Shown here: in pieces, positions 25,326 to 33,567 of the stretch
Position numbering within the stretch: the stretch's first letter is position 1
How the letters are laid out: the number at the start of each line of letters is the position of its first letter
From: Palsa-513 sp050010595
GTDB taxonomy: Bacteria > Actinomycetota > Thermoleophilia > Solirubrobacterales > Solirubrobacteraceae
DNA length: 64,000 nucleotides
Direction of reading: 5' to 3'
NCBI GenBank assembly: GCA_050010595.1
Contig: JBEKKS010000006.1
Location: 67,737-131,736 of the forward strand
Translations under genes and position numbers: made by a program
Notes under the pieces: generated by a model
The model's input: only the letters and a program-made list of their open reading frames with translations
The model's database searches: none
What the model was told of the DNA's origin: nothing

Positions 25326-26464
25326 TAGGCGCGCCGCTCCGCCGGCGGACGGAGCTTGCGTGCCTTGCCCTTGTAGCGCAGCTGGCTCGATGGGTCCCAG
25401 AGCTTGATTTCGAGCGCCTCTGGCCGTCGATCCGTGGGCGTGACCTCACCCGCTCGCTCCGGCGTCGCGCCCGCCAGCCAGCCCGCGCGGTTGTCCGGCC
25501 GTGGATTGGAGCCGTTGTCCGCCTGGCGCGCCACGTTCAGTCCCAGCTCCTCGAACATCGCCCTGTCGTCCTCGGGCGCTGCACCAAGCGCAGTCAGAAA
25601 GTTGCCCATCATCACGCCGTTCAGGCCGGCCTTGACCGCGAGCGGCTGGAGCTCGCCGAGGTTCTCGATCCGACCGCCGCAAAGCCTGAAGAGCGCCTCC
25701 GGCAGGATCAGGCGGAAGATTGCGACCCACTTGACCGCTTCCCACGGATCCATCACCTCGCGCTCGCCGAATTTCGTGCCTTCACGTGGTATCAGGAGGT
25801 TGATCGGCACGCTCGTGGGGTTGATCTCCGAGAGCTCGAACGCCATCTCGACGCGCTGCTCCTCGGTCTCGCCAAGGTTCAGGATCCCGCCTACGCACGT
25901 CTCGAGGCCCGCTTCCTTGACGGCGGCGATCGTCCGCAGGCGGCTTTCGTAGCGAACCGTCTGGGAGACCTCGGGGTAGAAGCTCGATGAGCTCTCGACG
26001 TTGTGGTGGACTCGCTGCACGCCCGCCTCACGCAGCCGCTTTGCCCGCTCGGCGGACATGTGCCCGATCGAGGCGCAGCGCTTGAGGTTCGTATGCGTCG
26101 CGACAAGTCGCGCGCCCTCGAGCACCTTTTCGAAGTCGCGCTTGGACAGACCCTGCCCCTGGGCAACCATGCAGAAGCGGTGCGCGCCCGCTGCCTCGGC
26201 GGCGAGCGCGTGGGCGAGCATCTGCTCCGGCTCCATCATCGCGTGCATCGGCGTGTCGGCCTCGGCGTGGCGCGACTGGGCACAGAAGCCGCAGTCCTCG
26301 GCGCAGCCGCCCGACTTCGCGTTGACCAGCGAGCACATGTCGGTGGAGTCGCCGAAACGCTCGACGCGCGCCTGCCAGGCTCGCTCGACGAGTGCCTCGA
26401 TCTCGTTGTGATCGGCGATCGAGCCGAGGCGCAGAGCCTCTTCCCGTGTGATCAGTGGCGGCAT
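25325..26464 (-). CDS. bioB: Biotin synthase (radical SAM)
   Basis: Inserts sulfur into dethiobiotin. 379 residues; the radical-SAM cluster ligands are Cys54, Cys58 and Cys61 in GGCAEDCGFCAQS. YNTSS-type motifs are replaced by the related VHHNVESSSSFYPEV, with CVGGILNLGETEEQR downstream. The C-terminus extends beyond the core by about 50 residues (ending GKARKLRPPAERRA). AGGAG precedes the ATG. Confidence 0.93.
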   Translation of the reverse strand: MPPLITREEALRLGSIADHNEIEALVERAWQARVERFGDSTDMCSLVNAKSGGCAEDCGFCAQSRHAEADTPMHAMMEPEQMLAHALAAEAAGAHRFCMVAQGQGLSKRDFEKVLEGARLVATHTNLKRCASIGHMSAERAKRLREAGVQRVHHNVESSSSFYPEVSQTVRYESRLRTIAAVKEAGLETCVGGILNLGETEEQRVEMAFELSEINPTSVPINLLIPREGTKFGEREVMDPWEAVKWVAIFRLILPEALFRLCGGRIENLGELQPLAVKAGLNGVMMGNFLTALGAAPEDDRAMFEELGLNVARQADNGSNPRPDNRAGWLAGATPERAGEVTPTDRRPEALEIKLWDPSSQLRYKGKARKLRPPAERRA

Positions 26465-26541
26465 CGGTTCTCCTGCACCCTAAGGCCTCCCGGCGACGCA
26501 CGTAGCCGCGACGAGGCGGCCAGAGCCTCTCGCCGGAACGG

Positions 26542-26754
26542 CTACTCGACGATGATCAGCGCGTCGCCTTCGTTGACCTTGTCACCCTCGCTGCAGAGGA
26601 TCGCCGTAACGGTCCCCCGTTCCTCTGCCTCGACAGGCATCTCCATCTTCATCGACTCGAGGACCGCTACCGTGTCGCCCGGTGCGACCTCGTCGCCAAC
26701 GGCGCACTCGATCCGCCAAATCACACCGCTGATATGAGCCTCGATTGCCGCCAT
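26542..26754 (-). CDS. Small biotin/lipoyl carrier protein (BCCP-like)
   Basis: 70 residues comprising only a biotinyl domain, with the biotinylated Lys36 in LESMKMEMPV. Such stand-alone carriers serve acyl-CoA carboxylases in actinobacteria. It lies just upstream of bioB on the same strand, linking biotin synthesis to use. A plausible partner is the carboxyltransferase at 10312; the biotin carboxylase is outside the window. Confidence 0.88.
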   Translation of the reverse strand: MAAIEAHISGVIWRIECAVGDEVAPGDTVAVLESMKMEMPVEAEERGTVTAILCSEGDKVNEGDALIIVE

Positions 26755-27509
26755 CCTCGCGCGCCGCGGCTGTCACCGCGGCGGAGCTCACAATAGCTGG
26801 AGACGCTGACACGGCGGGCGTCGCGACGGTCGTCGTGGTGACCGCTCGTGACGAAGCCGACGGGATCGCGCAGACCCTCGAGGCGCTTGGCAGAGTCTTC
26901 CCCGCGGCGCCCGTGGTGGTTGCCGACGACGGCTCGCGCGACGCAACAGCACAGCGGGCACGCGACTTTGGCGCGATCGTTGTCAGCGGCAGTCGGGAGG
27001 GCAAGGGCGCCGCGGCGACCCGCGGCTGCCTGCACGCGCTCGAGCTCTACGGCCGCAAACCGGTCTTCGTCCTCTGCGACGCCGATCTCGGAGCGAGCGC
27101 TGCGCAGCTCGTCGCGCTACGCGATGCGATCGGCTCGGGTCGGGGAGAGCTAGCGATCGGCGCCTTCGCCGACCGCCGCGGCGGCGGGCTCGGCATTGCG
27201 CTCGGCGTCGCCCACTGGTGCCTGCGCCGCTCGACCGGGGTGCGGCTCCGCGCCCCGATCTCCGGCCAGCGCGCGCTGGCCGGCACAACCCTGACCGAGC
27301 TCCTCCCGTTCGCCGCCGGGTACGGCATGGAGCTGTCGATGACGATTGACGCGCTGCGTGCAGGTAAGCGCATCGTGGAGCTCGAGCTGGAGCTTGACCA
27401 CCGCCGCCACGGACGCGGGCCCGCTGGTTTTGCGCATCGCGCGCGGCAGCTCGCTGAGTTCCTGCTTGCTTGCCGCCGGGGACGGCCGCAGCGCTCGCGC
27501 AGGCCTTAA
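26745..27509 (+). CDS. Family 2 glycosyltransferase
   Basis: 254 residues from a TTG at 26745 that overlaps the divergent carrier-protein start. The next in-frame start (GTG 26835) would cut into the first beta-strand, so the start is uncertain. GT-A features are VVVVTARDEADGI, VVVADDGSRDAT, GKGAAATRG and the metal-binding DxD in LCDADLGAS. It resembles polyprenyl-phosphate-type transferases but lacks obvious C-terminal membrane spans. It probably acts in envelope glycan or lipid glycosylation. Confidence 0.72.
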   Translation: MPPSSRAAAVTAAELTIAGDADTAGVATVVVVTARDEADGIAQTLEALGRVFPAAPVVVADDGSRDATAQRARDFGAIVVSGSREGKGAAATRGCLHALELYGRKPVFVLCDADLGASAAQLVALRDAIGSGRGELAIGAFADRRGGGLGIALGVAHWCLRRSTGVRLRAPISGQRALAGTTLTELLPFAAGYGMELSMTIDALRAGKRIVELELELDHRRHGRGPAGFAHRARQLAEFLLACRRGRPQRSRRP

Positions 27510-28318
27510 GCTGGGCGTATGGCGATTGCGGCGGAGGTTCGGCGATCAACGACGAGCTGACACGGATCCGCAAGCAGGTTTACGGCGATCCGCGGCCGAA
27601 GGAGTACTTCGACCGCTTCCACGACTATGCCCGCACGCATGACCCGAACTGGGTCTACGAGCTCGTCCGCCTCGTCACGTCGCTGTACGCGTACACGCTG
27701 CTGCGTGCACGGGCGATCGCGCCGCAGAACGTGCCCGAGCAAGGCGCCGTGATCCTCGCGCCCAACCACTTCTCGTTCATGGACCATTTCCTGCTCGGCT
27801 GCCACCTGCGGCGCAAGGTCCGCTTCATGGGCAAGTCGCAGCTCTTTCGCAGGCCGCTCGACGCGCTTTTCGCTCGTGGTGGCGTGTTCCCGGTGCGGCG
27901 GGGCGCGCGTGATGACGACGCCTTCGAGACTGCCGAGCTGATCCTCGGACGCGGCGGTGTCGTCGGCATGTACTGCGAGGGAGGACGTTCGCGCACTGGT
28001 GAGCTCGCTCGTCGCCCGAAGGCAGGAATCGGCAGGCTGGCGCTGGAGTCGGGCGCGCCGGTAGTCCCCGTCGCAATCGTCGGCTCGCATCGGATCCGCA
28101 ACTGGAAGCGCCTGCGCTTCCCAGCGGTGAGCGTTGAATACGGTGAGCCGATGACGTTTCCGCGCGAGCTGGATCCGGGACGCCTGCGCCAGCAGGAGGT
28201 TGCCGAGACGATCTTTGCGGCGATCCGCGAGATGCACGACCGGCGCAAGACGGCGCAGCGAGACCGCGGATCCAAGGGACACGGGCTCCGCGAAGAGCCG
28301 CTCCACGCCGATGACTGA
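27470..28318 (+). CDS. 1-acyl-glycerol-3-phosphate acyltransferase (PlsC-like)
   Basis: 282 residues. Acyltransferase block I is NHFSFMD (His100-x4-Asp105), followed by FMGKSQLFRRP and block III EGGRSRTG (usually EGTRS), then APVVPVAIVGSH. It makes phosphatidic acid at the membrane. The only standard in-frame start is TTG 27470, overlapping the glycosyltransferase by 40 bases; the N-terminal 25 residues are therefore uncertain. It overlaps the following nitrilase gene by eight bases. Confidence 0.8.
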   Translation: MPPGTAAALAQALSWAYGDCGGGSAINDELTRIRKQVYGDPRPKEYFDRFHDYARTHDPNWVYELVRLVTSLYAYTLLRARAIAPQNVPEQGAVILAPNHFSFMDHFLLGCHLRRKVRFMGKSQLFRRPLDALFARGGVFPVRRGARDDDAFETAELILGRGGVVGMYCEGGRSRTGELARRPKAGIGRLALESGAPVVPVAIVGSHRIRNWKRLRFPAVSVEYGEPMTFPRELDPGRLRQQEVAETIFAAIREMHDRRKTAQRDRGSKGHGLREEPLHADD

Positions 28319-29165
28319 AGCTCGCGCCGGCGACGTTCTGCGTGCCGCCGCCGTCCAGCTCAACTCGGGTGAGCACTTCGAGTCGAATCTGGCTGAGGCC
28401 GACCGGCTCGTGCGCGCAGCAGTCGGCGACGGGGCGCAACTGGTTCTCTTGCCGGAGAAGTGGAGCGTGCTGGGGACCGGCGATCAGCTCCGCGCCGGCG
28501 CTCAGAGGGTCGACGGCCCGGCGATCAGCTGGGCGCGCGAGATCGCGCGCGAGTTGACGATCGATCTGGTGGCAGGATCGATCTCGGAGCTCGGCGGCGA
28601 TCCCGCGGGACGCTTGGCAAACACCTCCGTGCACGTCGGGCCCGATGGCGAGGTCCGCGCGCTCTACCGCAAGATCCACATGTTCGACGTAACGATCGAT
28701 GGCGTCGAGTACCGCGAGTCGGAGCATGAGCAGGCGGGCGACGAGATCGTGCTCTCGCAGACAGCCGGTGGTGTGCAGTTGGGGCTGACGATCTGTTACG
28801 ACGTGCGCTTCCCCGAGCTCTTCAGGATCCTCGCGCTCCGGGGCGCGCGGATCCTGCTCGTGCCGGCCGCGTTCACGCTCGCAACGACCCGCGACCACTG
28901 GGAGACGCTGCTGCGCGCACGCGCGATCGAGAACCAGGCGTTTGTGGTCGCCGCCAACCAGATCGGCTCGCACGCGCGAGACCGGCGCAGCGGCGGTCGC
29001 TCGATGATCGTCGATCCGTGGGGGCTGGTACTGGCCCAGGCCACCGACACGGTCACTCAAATCACCGCCGATCTCGACCTCGGCCGCCTTGCGCAGGTTC
29101 GCAGCGAGCTCCCCTCGCTCGCAAACCGCCGTCCACAGGCCTACGACTGGGCGCCCGCGGGGTAG
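28311..29165 (+). CDS. Carbon-nitrogen hydrolase (nitrilase superfamily, Nit1/Nit2-like)
   Basis: 284 residues with the Glu-Lys-Cys triad: Glu49 in LVLLPEKW, Lys121 in LYRKIHMFD and Cys162 in TICYDVRFPE. The fold and motifs are closest to omega-amidase/deaminated-glutathione amidase-type proteins. ATG 28311 overlaps the acyltransferase stop, so the genes are probably cotranscribed although functionally unrelated. The substrate is not certain. Confidence 0.83.
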   Translation: MTEARAGDVLRAAAVQLNSGEHFESNLAEADRLVRAAVGDGAQLVLLPEKWSVLGTGDQLRAGAQRVDGPAISWAREIARELTIDLVAGSISELGGDPAGRLANTSVHVGPDGEVRALYRKIHMFDVTIDGVEYRESEHEQAGDEIVLSQTAGGVQLGLTICYDVRFPELFRILALRGARILLVPAAFTLATTRDHWETLLRARAIENQAFVVAANQIGSHARDRRSGGRSMIVDPWGLVLAQATDTVTQITADLDLGRLAQVRSELPSLANRRPQAYDWAPAG

Positions 29166-29245
29166 CTGATCCGCGACCAGGAGGGAGCCATCAAACCGCC
29201 CGTGGGCGAGCGATCTGCTTCACTGCCAGCATGGAGGGTGATCCG

Positions 29246-29365
29246 ATGAAGAAGCTCATGTGGTCCGGGCTGCTCGCCGGCGTCAGCGCACTCGTCTCGA
29301 TCGTGGCAACCCGCACCGCCTCGGCCGTGTGGCGCCGCGTGTTCGACGAGGAGCCGCCAGAGTGA
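29246..29365 (+). CDS. Small membrane protein (DUF4235-like)
   Basis: 39 residues beginning MKKLMWSGLLAGVSALVSIV with one hydrophobic segment, then ATRTASAVWRRVFDEEPPE. The WRRVFDEEPP ending resembles DUF4235 proteins. GGAGG lies about nine bases upstream of ATG 29246. The stop overlaps the next gene (GTGA). It is first in a cassette of four tiny envelope proteins; function unknown. Confidence 0.68.
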   Translation: MKKLMWSGLLAGVSALVSIVATRTASAVWRRVFDEEPPE

Positions 29366-29589
29366 AGCCACTGTTCGGCGCGGACGGCTCGCTCGCACGG
29401 GCACGTACTCCGAGGGCCGATGAGGTTGCCGGCGGCGCGAACGGTGGTCCGCCAAGCGGCGCAGCGCCGAGCGGCAGCGTAGCCACGAGCGTCGCCGAAC
29501 TCACCCAATCGCACCCCGAGACGCTCGTTGCCGCCGCCTTCGCGGTCGGCGTCACCCTCGCGATCCTCACCCGTCGCCTTGGCCGCTGA
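29362..29589 (+). CDS. Small hypothetical membrane protein
   Basis: 75 residues from GTG 29362. The N-terminal half is flexible (Gly/Ala/Pro/Ser). The C-terminal half holds SVAELTQSHPETLVAAAFAV and one hydrophobic helix ending in TRRLGR. No family is recognised. Overlapping starts and stops on both sides place it in the same unit as the DUF4235-like and holin-X-like genes. Confidence 0.6.
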   Translation: MKPLFGADGSLARARTPRADEVAGGANGGPPSGAAPSGSVATSVAELTQSHPETLVAAAFAVGVTLAILTRRLGR

Positions 29590-29995
29590 TTCAAGCGAGT
29601 CGGCGAACCTGGCGCAGGCGGTCGCCGAGATCTCCGAGCGCGCGTCGCTGATCGTTCGCGAGGAGATCGAGCTGGCGAAGACCGAGATCACCGCGAAGCT
29701 GATGAAGATCGTCACGGGCACGATCGTCGCGCTCGCGGCCGGAATGTTCCTGCTCGTTGCGCTGCTCTTCGCGCTTCACGGCCTCGCCTGGCTGGCCTGG
29801 TACGAGTTCTTCCCCAAGAACGAAATCTTTTGGGGCTACTTTGTCGTGGCTGGAGCGTTGATCTTGCTCGGAGCCCTCTCCGGCTTCCTCGCCGCTTTCG
29901 CGCTGCGCCGCGGCACGCCGCCGATGCCGACGATGGCGATCGACGAGGCCCGCAAGCTGCGCGAGACCGTCGGGTCGAAGGAGCCGCAGGCCTGA
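29579..29995 (+). CDS. Phage holin family / holin-X-like membrane protein
   Basis: 138 residues from TTG 29579, which overlaps the preceding stop by 11 bases. A charged amphipathic N-terminus (AEISERASLIVREEIELAKT) precedes two hydrophobic segments, IVALAAGMFLLVALLFAL and YFVVAGALILLGALSGF. This matches the actinobacterial holin-X superfamily (DUF1469-like), which despite the name is usually chromosomal. It probably acts in the membrane. Confidence 0.72.
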   Translation: MAADSSESANLAQAVAEISERASLIVREEIELAKTEITAKLMKIVTGTIVALAAGMFLLVALLFALHGLAWLAWYEFFPKNEIFWGYFVVAGALILLGALSGFLAAFALRRGTPPMPTMAIDEARKLRETVGSKEPQA

Positions 29996-30213
29996 TGGGC
30001 GACCGCAGCCCAGAGGAGATCCGTGCCTCGATCGAGGCGAATCGGCAGGCCCTGGCGCTGTCACTCGATCGCTTGCGGGGCGAGGTGGCCGAGATGACCG
30101 ACTGGCGCAAGCAGCTATCCAACCACCGGCGTGAAGCGGTCTTCGGCGCGATCCTCGCCGGATTTCTAGCCGGCGGCGGGCTGTTCGCGCGCCCGCGCCG
30201 CAAGCGCGGCTGA
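29995..30213 (+). CDS. DUF3618 protein
   Basis: 72 residues with the DUF3618 start SPEEIRASIEANRQALALSL, a hydrophobic stretch AVFGAILAGFLAGGGLF and a basic C-terminus. Its ATG shares one base with the holin-X-like stop (TGATG). DUF3618 genes commonly accompany holin-X-like genes in actinobacteria. Function unknown. Confidence 0.72.
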   Translation: MGDRSPEEIRASIEANRQALALSLDRLRGEVAEMTDWRKQLSNHRREAVFGAILAGFLAGGGLFARPRRKRG

Positions 30214-30227
30214 GCGCTCCGGCAGCC

Positions 30228-31094
30228 TCAGGCGAGCAGCGCAGCCTGCAGGCCGCCGACGCCGATCAGTCCAGGGCCCGTGTAGGTCCCGATCACCGGC
30301 CCCACCTCCGAGACCCACAGCGGGTCCCCACCAAACACCTGACGTCCACGCGCGACAAGCTCTGCGGCGCGCTGCGGTGCTTGCACGTGCTGAACGACCC
30401 ATGCGTCGGCGCCGCTGTCGCGCAGCTCCTGCATGTACTCGACCATCCGCTCGAACGCGCGCCCCGCCGTGCGCACGCGCTCGACGGGATAGATCTCGGA
30501 CTCGACCGACAGGATCGGCTTGATCTGCAGCGCGCCACCGATCCATGCCGCAGCCCGTCCGATCCGCCCGCCCCGCTGTAGGTATTCGAGCGTGTCGACG
30601 CAGAACCACAGGCGCATCGCGGAGCGCGCCGCGAGCGCCCGCTCGCAGACGGCGTCGATGTCACCGCCCGCCTGGCGGGCTGCGATCGCCGCGAGGACGA
30701 CGCAGCCAAGCCCGCCACCGGCGGTCTGCGAGTCGATTACCTCCAGCCGCCCGCTGGCCCCGCCGCGTTCCTCGAGCAGGGCCTTCGCTTGCAGTGCGGC
30801 ACCAGTCGTGCCGGAAAGCCCCGCCGAGAGGTGGATCGAGATGATGTCGCTGCCCGCTGCGAGCAGTGGCTCGTAGACATCGACGAAGTCTCCGATCGAC
30901 GGTTGCGAGGTACTTGGCAGCTCGCCACCCGCGGCAAGCCCGGCGAAGAACGCGTCGTAGTCGCGGATCTCGCTCTCGCGTTCTGCGCGCTCGCCGCTGC
31001 GCACGTAAAGGCTGACCTCCTTGACGCCGGCCTGCTCGATCAGCTCGCGTGCGAGGTAGTGGGTCGAGTCGGTGACGATTGCGACCGGCCGCAT
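30228..31094 (-). CDS. DegV-family fatty-acid-binding protein
   Basis: 288 residues from ATG 31094; a longer upstream frame shows no DegV features. MRPVAIVTDSTHYLARELI, STSQPSIGDF, ISIHLSAGLSGT and QRGGRIGRAAAW follow the DegV pattern. Family members bind a long-chain fatty acid between two domains and act with fatty acid kinases (FakB role). No kinase gene is adjacent. Confidence 0.87.
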   Translation of the reverse strand: MRPVAIVTDSTHYLARELIEQAGVKEVSLYVRSGERAERESEIRDYDAFFAGLAAGGELPSTSQPSIGDFVDVYEPLLAAGSDIISIHLSAGLSGTTGAALQAKALLEERGGASGRLEVIDSQTAGGGLGCVVLAAIAARQAGGDIDAVCERALAARSAMRLWFCVDTLEYLQRGGRIGRAAAWIGGALQIKPILSVESEIYPVERVRTAGRAFERMVEYMQELRDSGADAWVVQHVQAPQRAAELVARGRQVFGGDPLWVSEVGPVIGTYTGPGLIGVGGLQAALLA

Positions 31095-31123
31095 CGGGGG
31101 CCGGACACTATCGGGCGCCGGGC

Positions 31124-31843
31124 TCAGGCCGGCGGATAGGCCGTCGCGCGCACCGACCAGCCTGGTGGAAGCTTGGCTAGCCGCCCGCGCGCGCTCTCCT
31201 CGGCCTGCGGTGAGGTAGCTGCGAAGGCGCGCAAATGGAGCCTGAATGCGGGTGGATAGGCGCCTGCAAGTCCGATGCTCGGCAGGTCGGCGTGCCCAGC
31301 GCCGTCGAGGTACGCGTCGAGTGGCTCGGCATCCCACTGGGTGGCGCCGGCTTCGCCGGCCGCTCGCTCGACGATCGACTCCGCCTCCCAGCGTTTCGCG
31401 GTGCGCATGTGGTCCGGGTTGGGCGGCGCCAAGAGCAGTTCGATTCGCCATTCGACCGGGGGATCGCCTTCGCTGCGTTCGCGCCAGCCCTGCTCTGGTG
31501 GGCGGCGCCGCACGAGTCGCGCCGGAAGGTCGGCGGGCGGCCACACCGGGAGCCCCGTCGGGTTTGTTTCGCCCGCGCTGTGATACTCGCCGCGGCCGTA
31601 GCGAATCTGTACCTGCGGAGCCCGCGCGCGAGCCCAGATCAACGCCTGGTCGAGCGTCAGGCCTTCAAAGCAAGGTCCCTCGCTATCGCGCGGATGGCGG
31701 GTCCAGCGCCCGCCGAAAGTCGCGCACAGGAAAGAGCCGTCCGGACGCTGGCGCGCCTCATCGTAGGAGGCTTCCTCCTCCTCGTAGATGTGCACGATGC
31801 CGGTGCGGCTGCGTGTTCCCGGAAGGAGTGCCTCGAGCGCCAT
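31124..31843 (-). CDS. Hypothetical protein
   Basis: 239 residues, not recognised. It has an acidic patch near the N-terminus (HIYEEEEASYDEARQRPDG), no signal peptide and no membrane span, and a composition like its neighbours. GC3 bias and length support coding. It lies between degV and the glutaredoxin gene on the same strand. Confidence 0.6.
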   Translation of the reverse strand: MALEALLPGTRSRTGIVHIYEEEEASYDEARQRPDGSFLCATFGGRWTRHPRDSEGPCFEGLTLDQALIWARARAPQVQIRYGRGEYHSAGETNPTGLPVWPPADLPARLVRRRPPEQGWRERSEGDPPVEWRIELLLAPPNPDHMRTAKRWEAESIVERAAGEAGATQWDAEPLDAYLDGAGHADLPSIGLAGAYPPAFRLHLRAFAATSPQAEESARGRLAKLPPGWSVRATAYPPA

Positions 31844-31851
31844 CGCCCTGC

Positions 31852-32244
31852 CTAGAGTCGGTTCTCGATTTGCAGCGCAGCGCCAGCGACTGCCGCTTCA
31901 GCTGCCGGCGCCTGCACGGCGCCTTCGACACCGAGCAGCTCGCTGAGCTCGCCGCTCTCGTACATCTCGGTCACGATGTCGCAGCCGCCGACCAGCTCAC
32001 CGCGCACGAACAGCTGCGGGATCGTCGGCCACTGCGAGACTGCCGACAGCTCCTGGCGTATGCGTGGGTCGGGCAGCACGTCGACGGCGGCGAACTTCGC
32101 CCCGAGCGACTGCAACGCGCCGACCGTGCGTGCGGAGAAACCGCACGCGGGTGCGTCCGGGGACCCCTTCATGAAGAGGATGACTTCGTTTTCGGCGATC
32201 GCGCCCTCGATCGCCTCTCGGATTGCGTTGCCTTGCTCGCTCAT
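31852..32244 (-). CDS. grxD: Monothiol glutaredoxin, Grx4 family
   Basis: 130 residues with the CGFS active site (Cys34) in APACGFSART, WPTIPQLFVRGELVGGCDI and a ~25-residue Ala-rich C-terminal extension. CGFS glutaredoxins carry [2Fe-2S] clusters and pair with BolA. Here bolA ends exactly where this gene starts, so the two form one unit. It probably works in Fe-S transfer or iron sensing rather than as a reductase. Confidence 0.93.
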   Translation of the reverse strand: MSEQGNAIREAIEGAIAENEVILFMKGSPDAPACGFSARTVGALQSLGAKFAAVDVLPDPRIRQELSAVSQWPTIPQLFVRGELVGGCDIVTEMYESGELSELLGVEGAVQAPAAEAAVAGAALQIENRL

Positions 32245-32478
32245 TTATTCCTCACTCGCAGTAGTCGTCAGTGACAGGGCATGGATCGGTCCGCCGATCT
32301 CCTCGCCGAACACCTTGTAGACGAGCCGATGCTGCTCGACCCGTGACAGGCCGGCGAACGCCGGCGCCGTCACGCTCGCGCGAAAGTGATCGCCGCCGCC
32401 GGTCCAATCCTCGACCTCTGCTCGAGCTCCGGGGATTCCCGCTTCGATGCGCGTTTTGATGTCCTCCGCGTCAGGCAT
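32245..32478 (-). CDS. BolA-family protein
   Basis: 77 residues containing VEQHRLVYKVFGEEIGGPIH, the conserved BolA core with the RLVYK loop and the C-terminal histidine in PIHALSL. The gene touches the CGFS glutaredoxin gene end to start, fitting the well-known BolA-Grx4 complex in iron-sulfur trafficking. It is divergent from the A-type carrier at 32582. Confidence 0.92.
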   Translation of the reverse strand: MPDAEDIKTRIEAGIPGARAEVEDWTGGGDHFRASVTAPAFAGLSRVEQHRLVYKVFGEEIGGPIHALSLTTTASEE

Positions 32479-32565
32479 TAGCTGTTAAAGGTTAGCTGAG
32501 AGGTACCGATTTCTCGGCTCGTGGCACGCTGCCTTGCGGCGGCCGGGGGACCGATCCGGTGGCGC

Positions 32566-32571
32566 TATACT
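32566..32571 (+). promoter_or_regulatory. Candidate -10 element of the A-type carrier gene
   Basis: TATACT lies 10 bases before ATG 32582, so the transcript would start within a few bases of the ATG or be leaderless. No convincing -35 is seen. It abuts the palindrome tttcgaaa (32571-32578). Confidence 0.4.
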
Positions 32572-32581
32572 TTCGAAAGCG

Positions 32582-32932
32582 ATGATAACGATCACCGACA
32601 AGGGCGCCGAGAAGGTCCGCGAGTTCCTCTCCTCACAGGGTTCCGACGGCTCCGCCGGCTTGCGCGTCGGCGTTCGGGGTGGCGGCTGCTCCGGGTTCCA
32701 GTACCAGCTCGCTTTCGACGAGCCGCAACCCGACGACCAGATCTTCGAAGATCACGGCCTCAAGCTGCTGGTTGCACCGCAGGCTCTGTCCTACGTTGAC
32801 GGCTCCCAGATCGACTACGTTGACGCCTTGACCGGCGCCGGCTTCAAGGTCGAGAACCCGAACGTCGTTGCTGCCTGCGGCTGCGGCTCTTCGTTCCGCG
32901 TTGCCGGGCAAGAGTCCTGCTCGCCCGTTTAG
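32582..32932 (+). CDS. A-type iron-sulfur carrier (HesB/IscA/ErpA family)
   Basis: 116 residues with the three cluster cysteines in standard spacing: Cys36 in RGGGCSGFQY, then Cys99 and Cys101 in ACGCGSSF. It delivers Fe-S clusters to apoproteins. It is divergent from bolA-grxD, and its 3' end overlaps the convergent DNA glycosylase by four bases. Length and motif do not tell ErpA from IscA or SufA. Confidence 0.93.
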   Translation: MITITDKGAEKVREFLSSQGSDGSAGLRVGVRGGGCSGFQYQLAFDEPQPDDQIFEDHGLKLLVAPQALSYVDGSQIDYVDALTGAGFKVENPNVVAACGCGSSFRVAGQESCSPV

Positions 32933-33567
32933 GCCTGCTGTTCACGAAGTGGGCGGGCGTCCAGAGCGCCCCAGAGGTACAGGCAGGCGGTCGTCCTATA
33001 GGGTCGCCACGGCTCGGCGCGCGCGATGACCTCGGTCGGCTTCGGTAGCTCGACCAGCCCGTAGACCAGCTGGATCCCCTTGCGGATCCCGAGGTCTCCC
33101 GGCGCGAGCACGTCGGGTCGCCCGAGCTGGAACATCAGGAACATGTGCGCGCTCCACTCGCCGAGGCCCTTGACCGCGACGAGCTCCGATAGAACCGTCT
33201 CGTCATCGAGCTGCTCGAGCCGCTCGAGCTCTAGCGCGCCGGACTGCACGTGCTCGGCGAGCGAGCGCAGGTAGCCCGTCTTCGCGCGTGACAGGCCGCC
33301 GGCGGCCCGCAGTTCGTCTGGATCGGCGGCGAGGATCATCGCCGGCGTCGGCAGCTCACCGTCGAAATAGTCGAGCACGCGTAGCCAGATCGCTTGCGCG
33401 ACGCGCGTCGAGAGCTGCTGGCCGACGATCGTGCGTACGAGTCCCGCGTAGTAGTCGGCCGGACGCCGGTCGCGGCGAACTTCGATCGTCTCGACATGGC
33501 CCTCCAGCTCGTCGATCAGCGCGGCGAGCACCGGGTCGGCGGCGCGCAGGTGCGCGAGCGCGGACAT
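32929..33567 (-). CDS. DNA-3-methyladenine glycosylase (HhH-GPD, AlkA-like), short form
   Basis: 212 residues. The core helix-hairpin-helix LVAVKGLGEWSAHMFLMF is followed by the catalytic Asp158 in LAPGDLGIRKG; TIVGQQLSTRVA is also typical. It removes alkylated bases. The AlkA N-terminal domain is absent, making this the compact type; a full-length one lies at 49908. It starts directly at the fprA stop on the same strand. Confidence 0.88.
   Translation of the reverse strand: MSALAHLRAADPVLAALIDELEGHVETIEVRRDRRPADYYAGLVRTIVGQQLSTRVAQAIWLRVLDYFDGELPTPAMILAADPDELRAAGGLSRAKTGYLRSLAEHVQSGALELERLEQLDDETVLSELVAVKGLGEWSAHMFLMFQLGRPDVLAPGDLGIRKGIQLVYGLVELPKPTEVIARAEPWRPYRTTACLYLWGALDARPLREQQA

Noticed and set aside
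29579..29995. Prophage signal from the holin-like protein
   Set aside because: The gene sits in a housekeeping cassette with DUF4235-like and DUF3618 genes; no integrase, capsid or att repeats are seen.
31095..31544. N-terminal extension of DegV by 150 residues
   Set aside because: The extension is Arg/Ala/Gly-rich, overlaps the neighbouring gene at 31124 and lacks homology; the DegV fold starts at the ATG at 31094.
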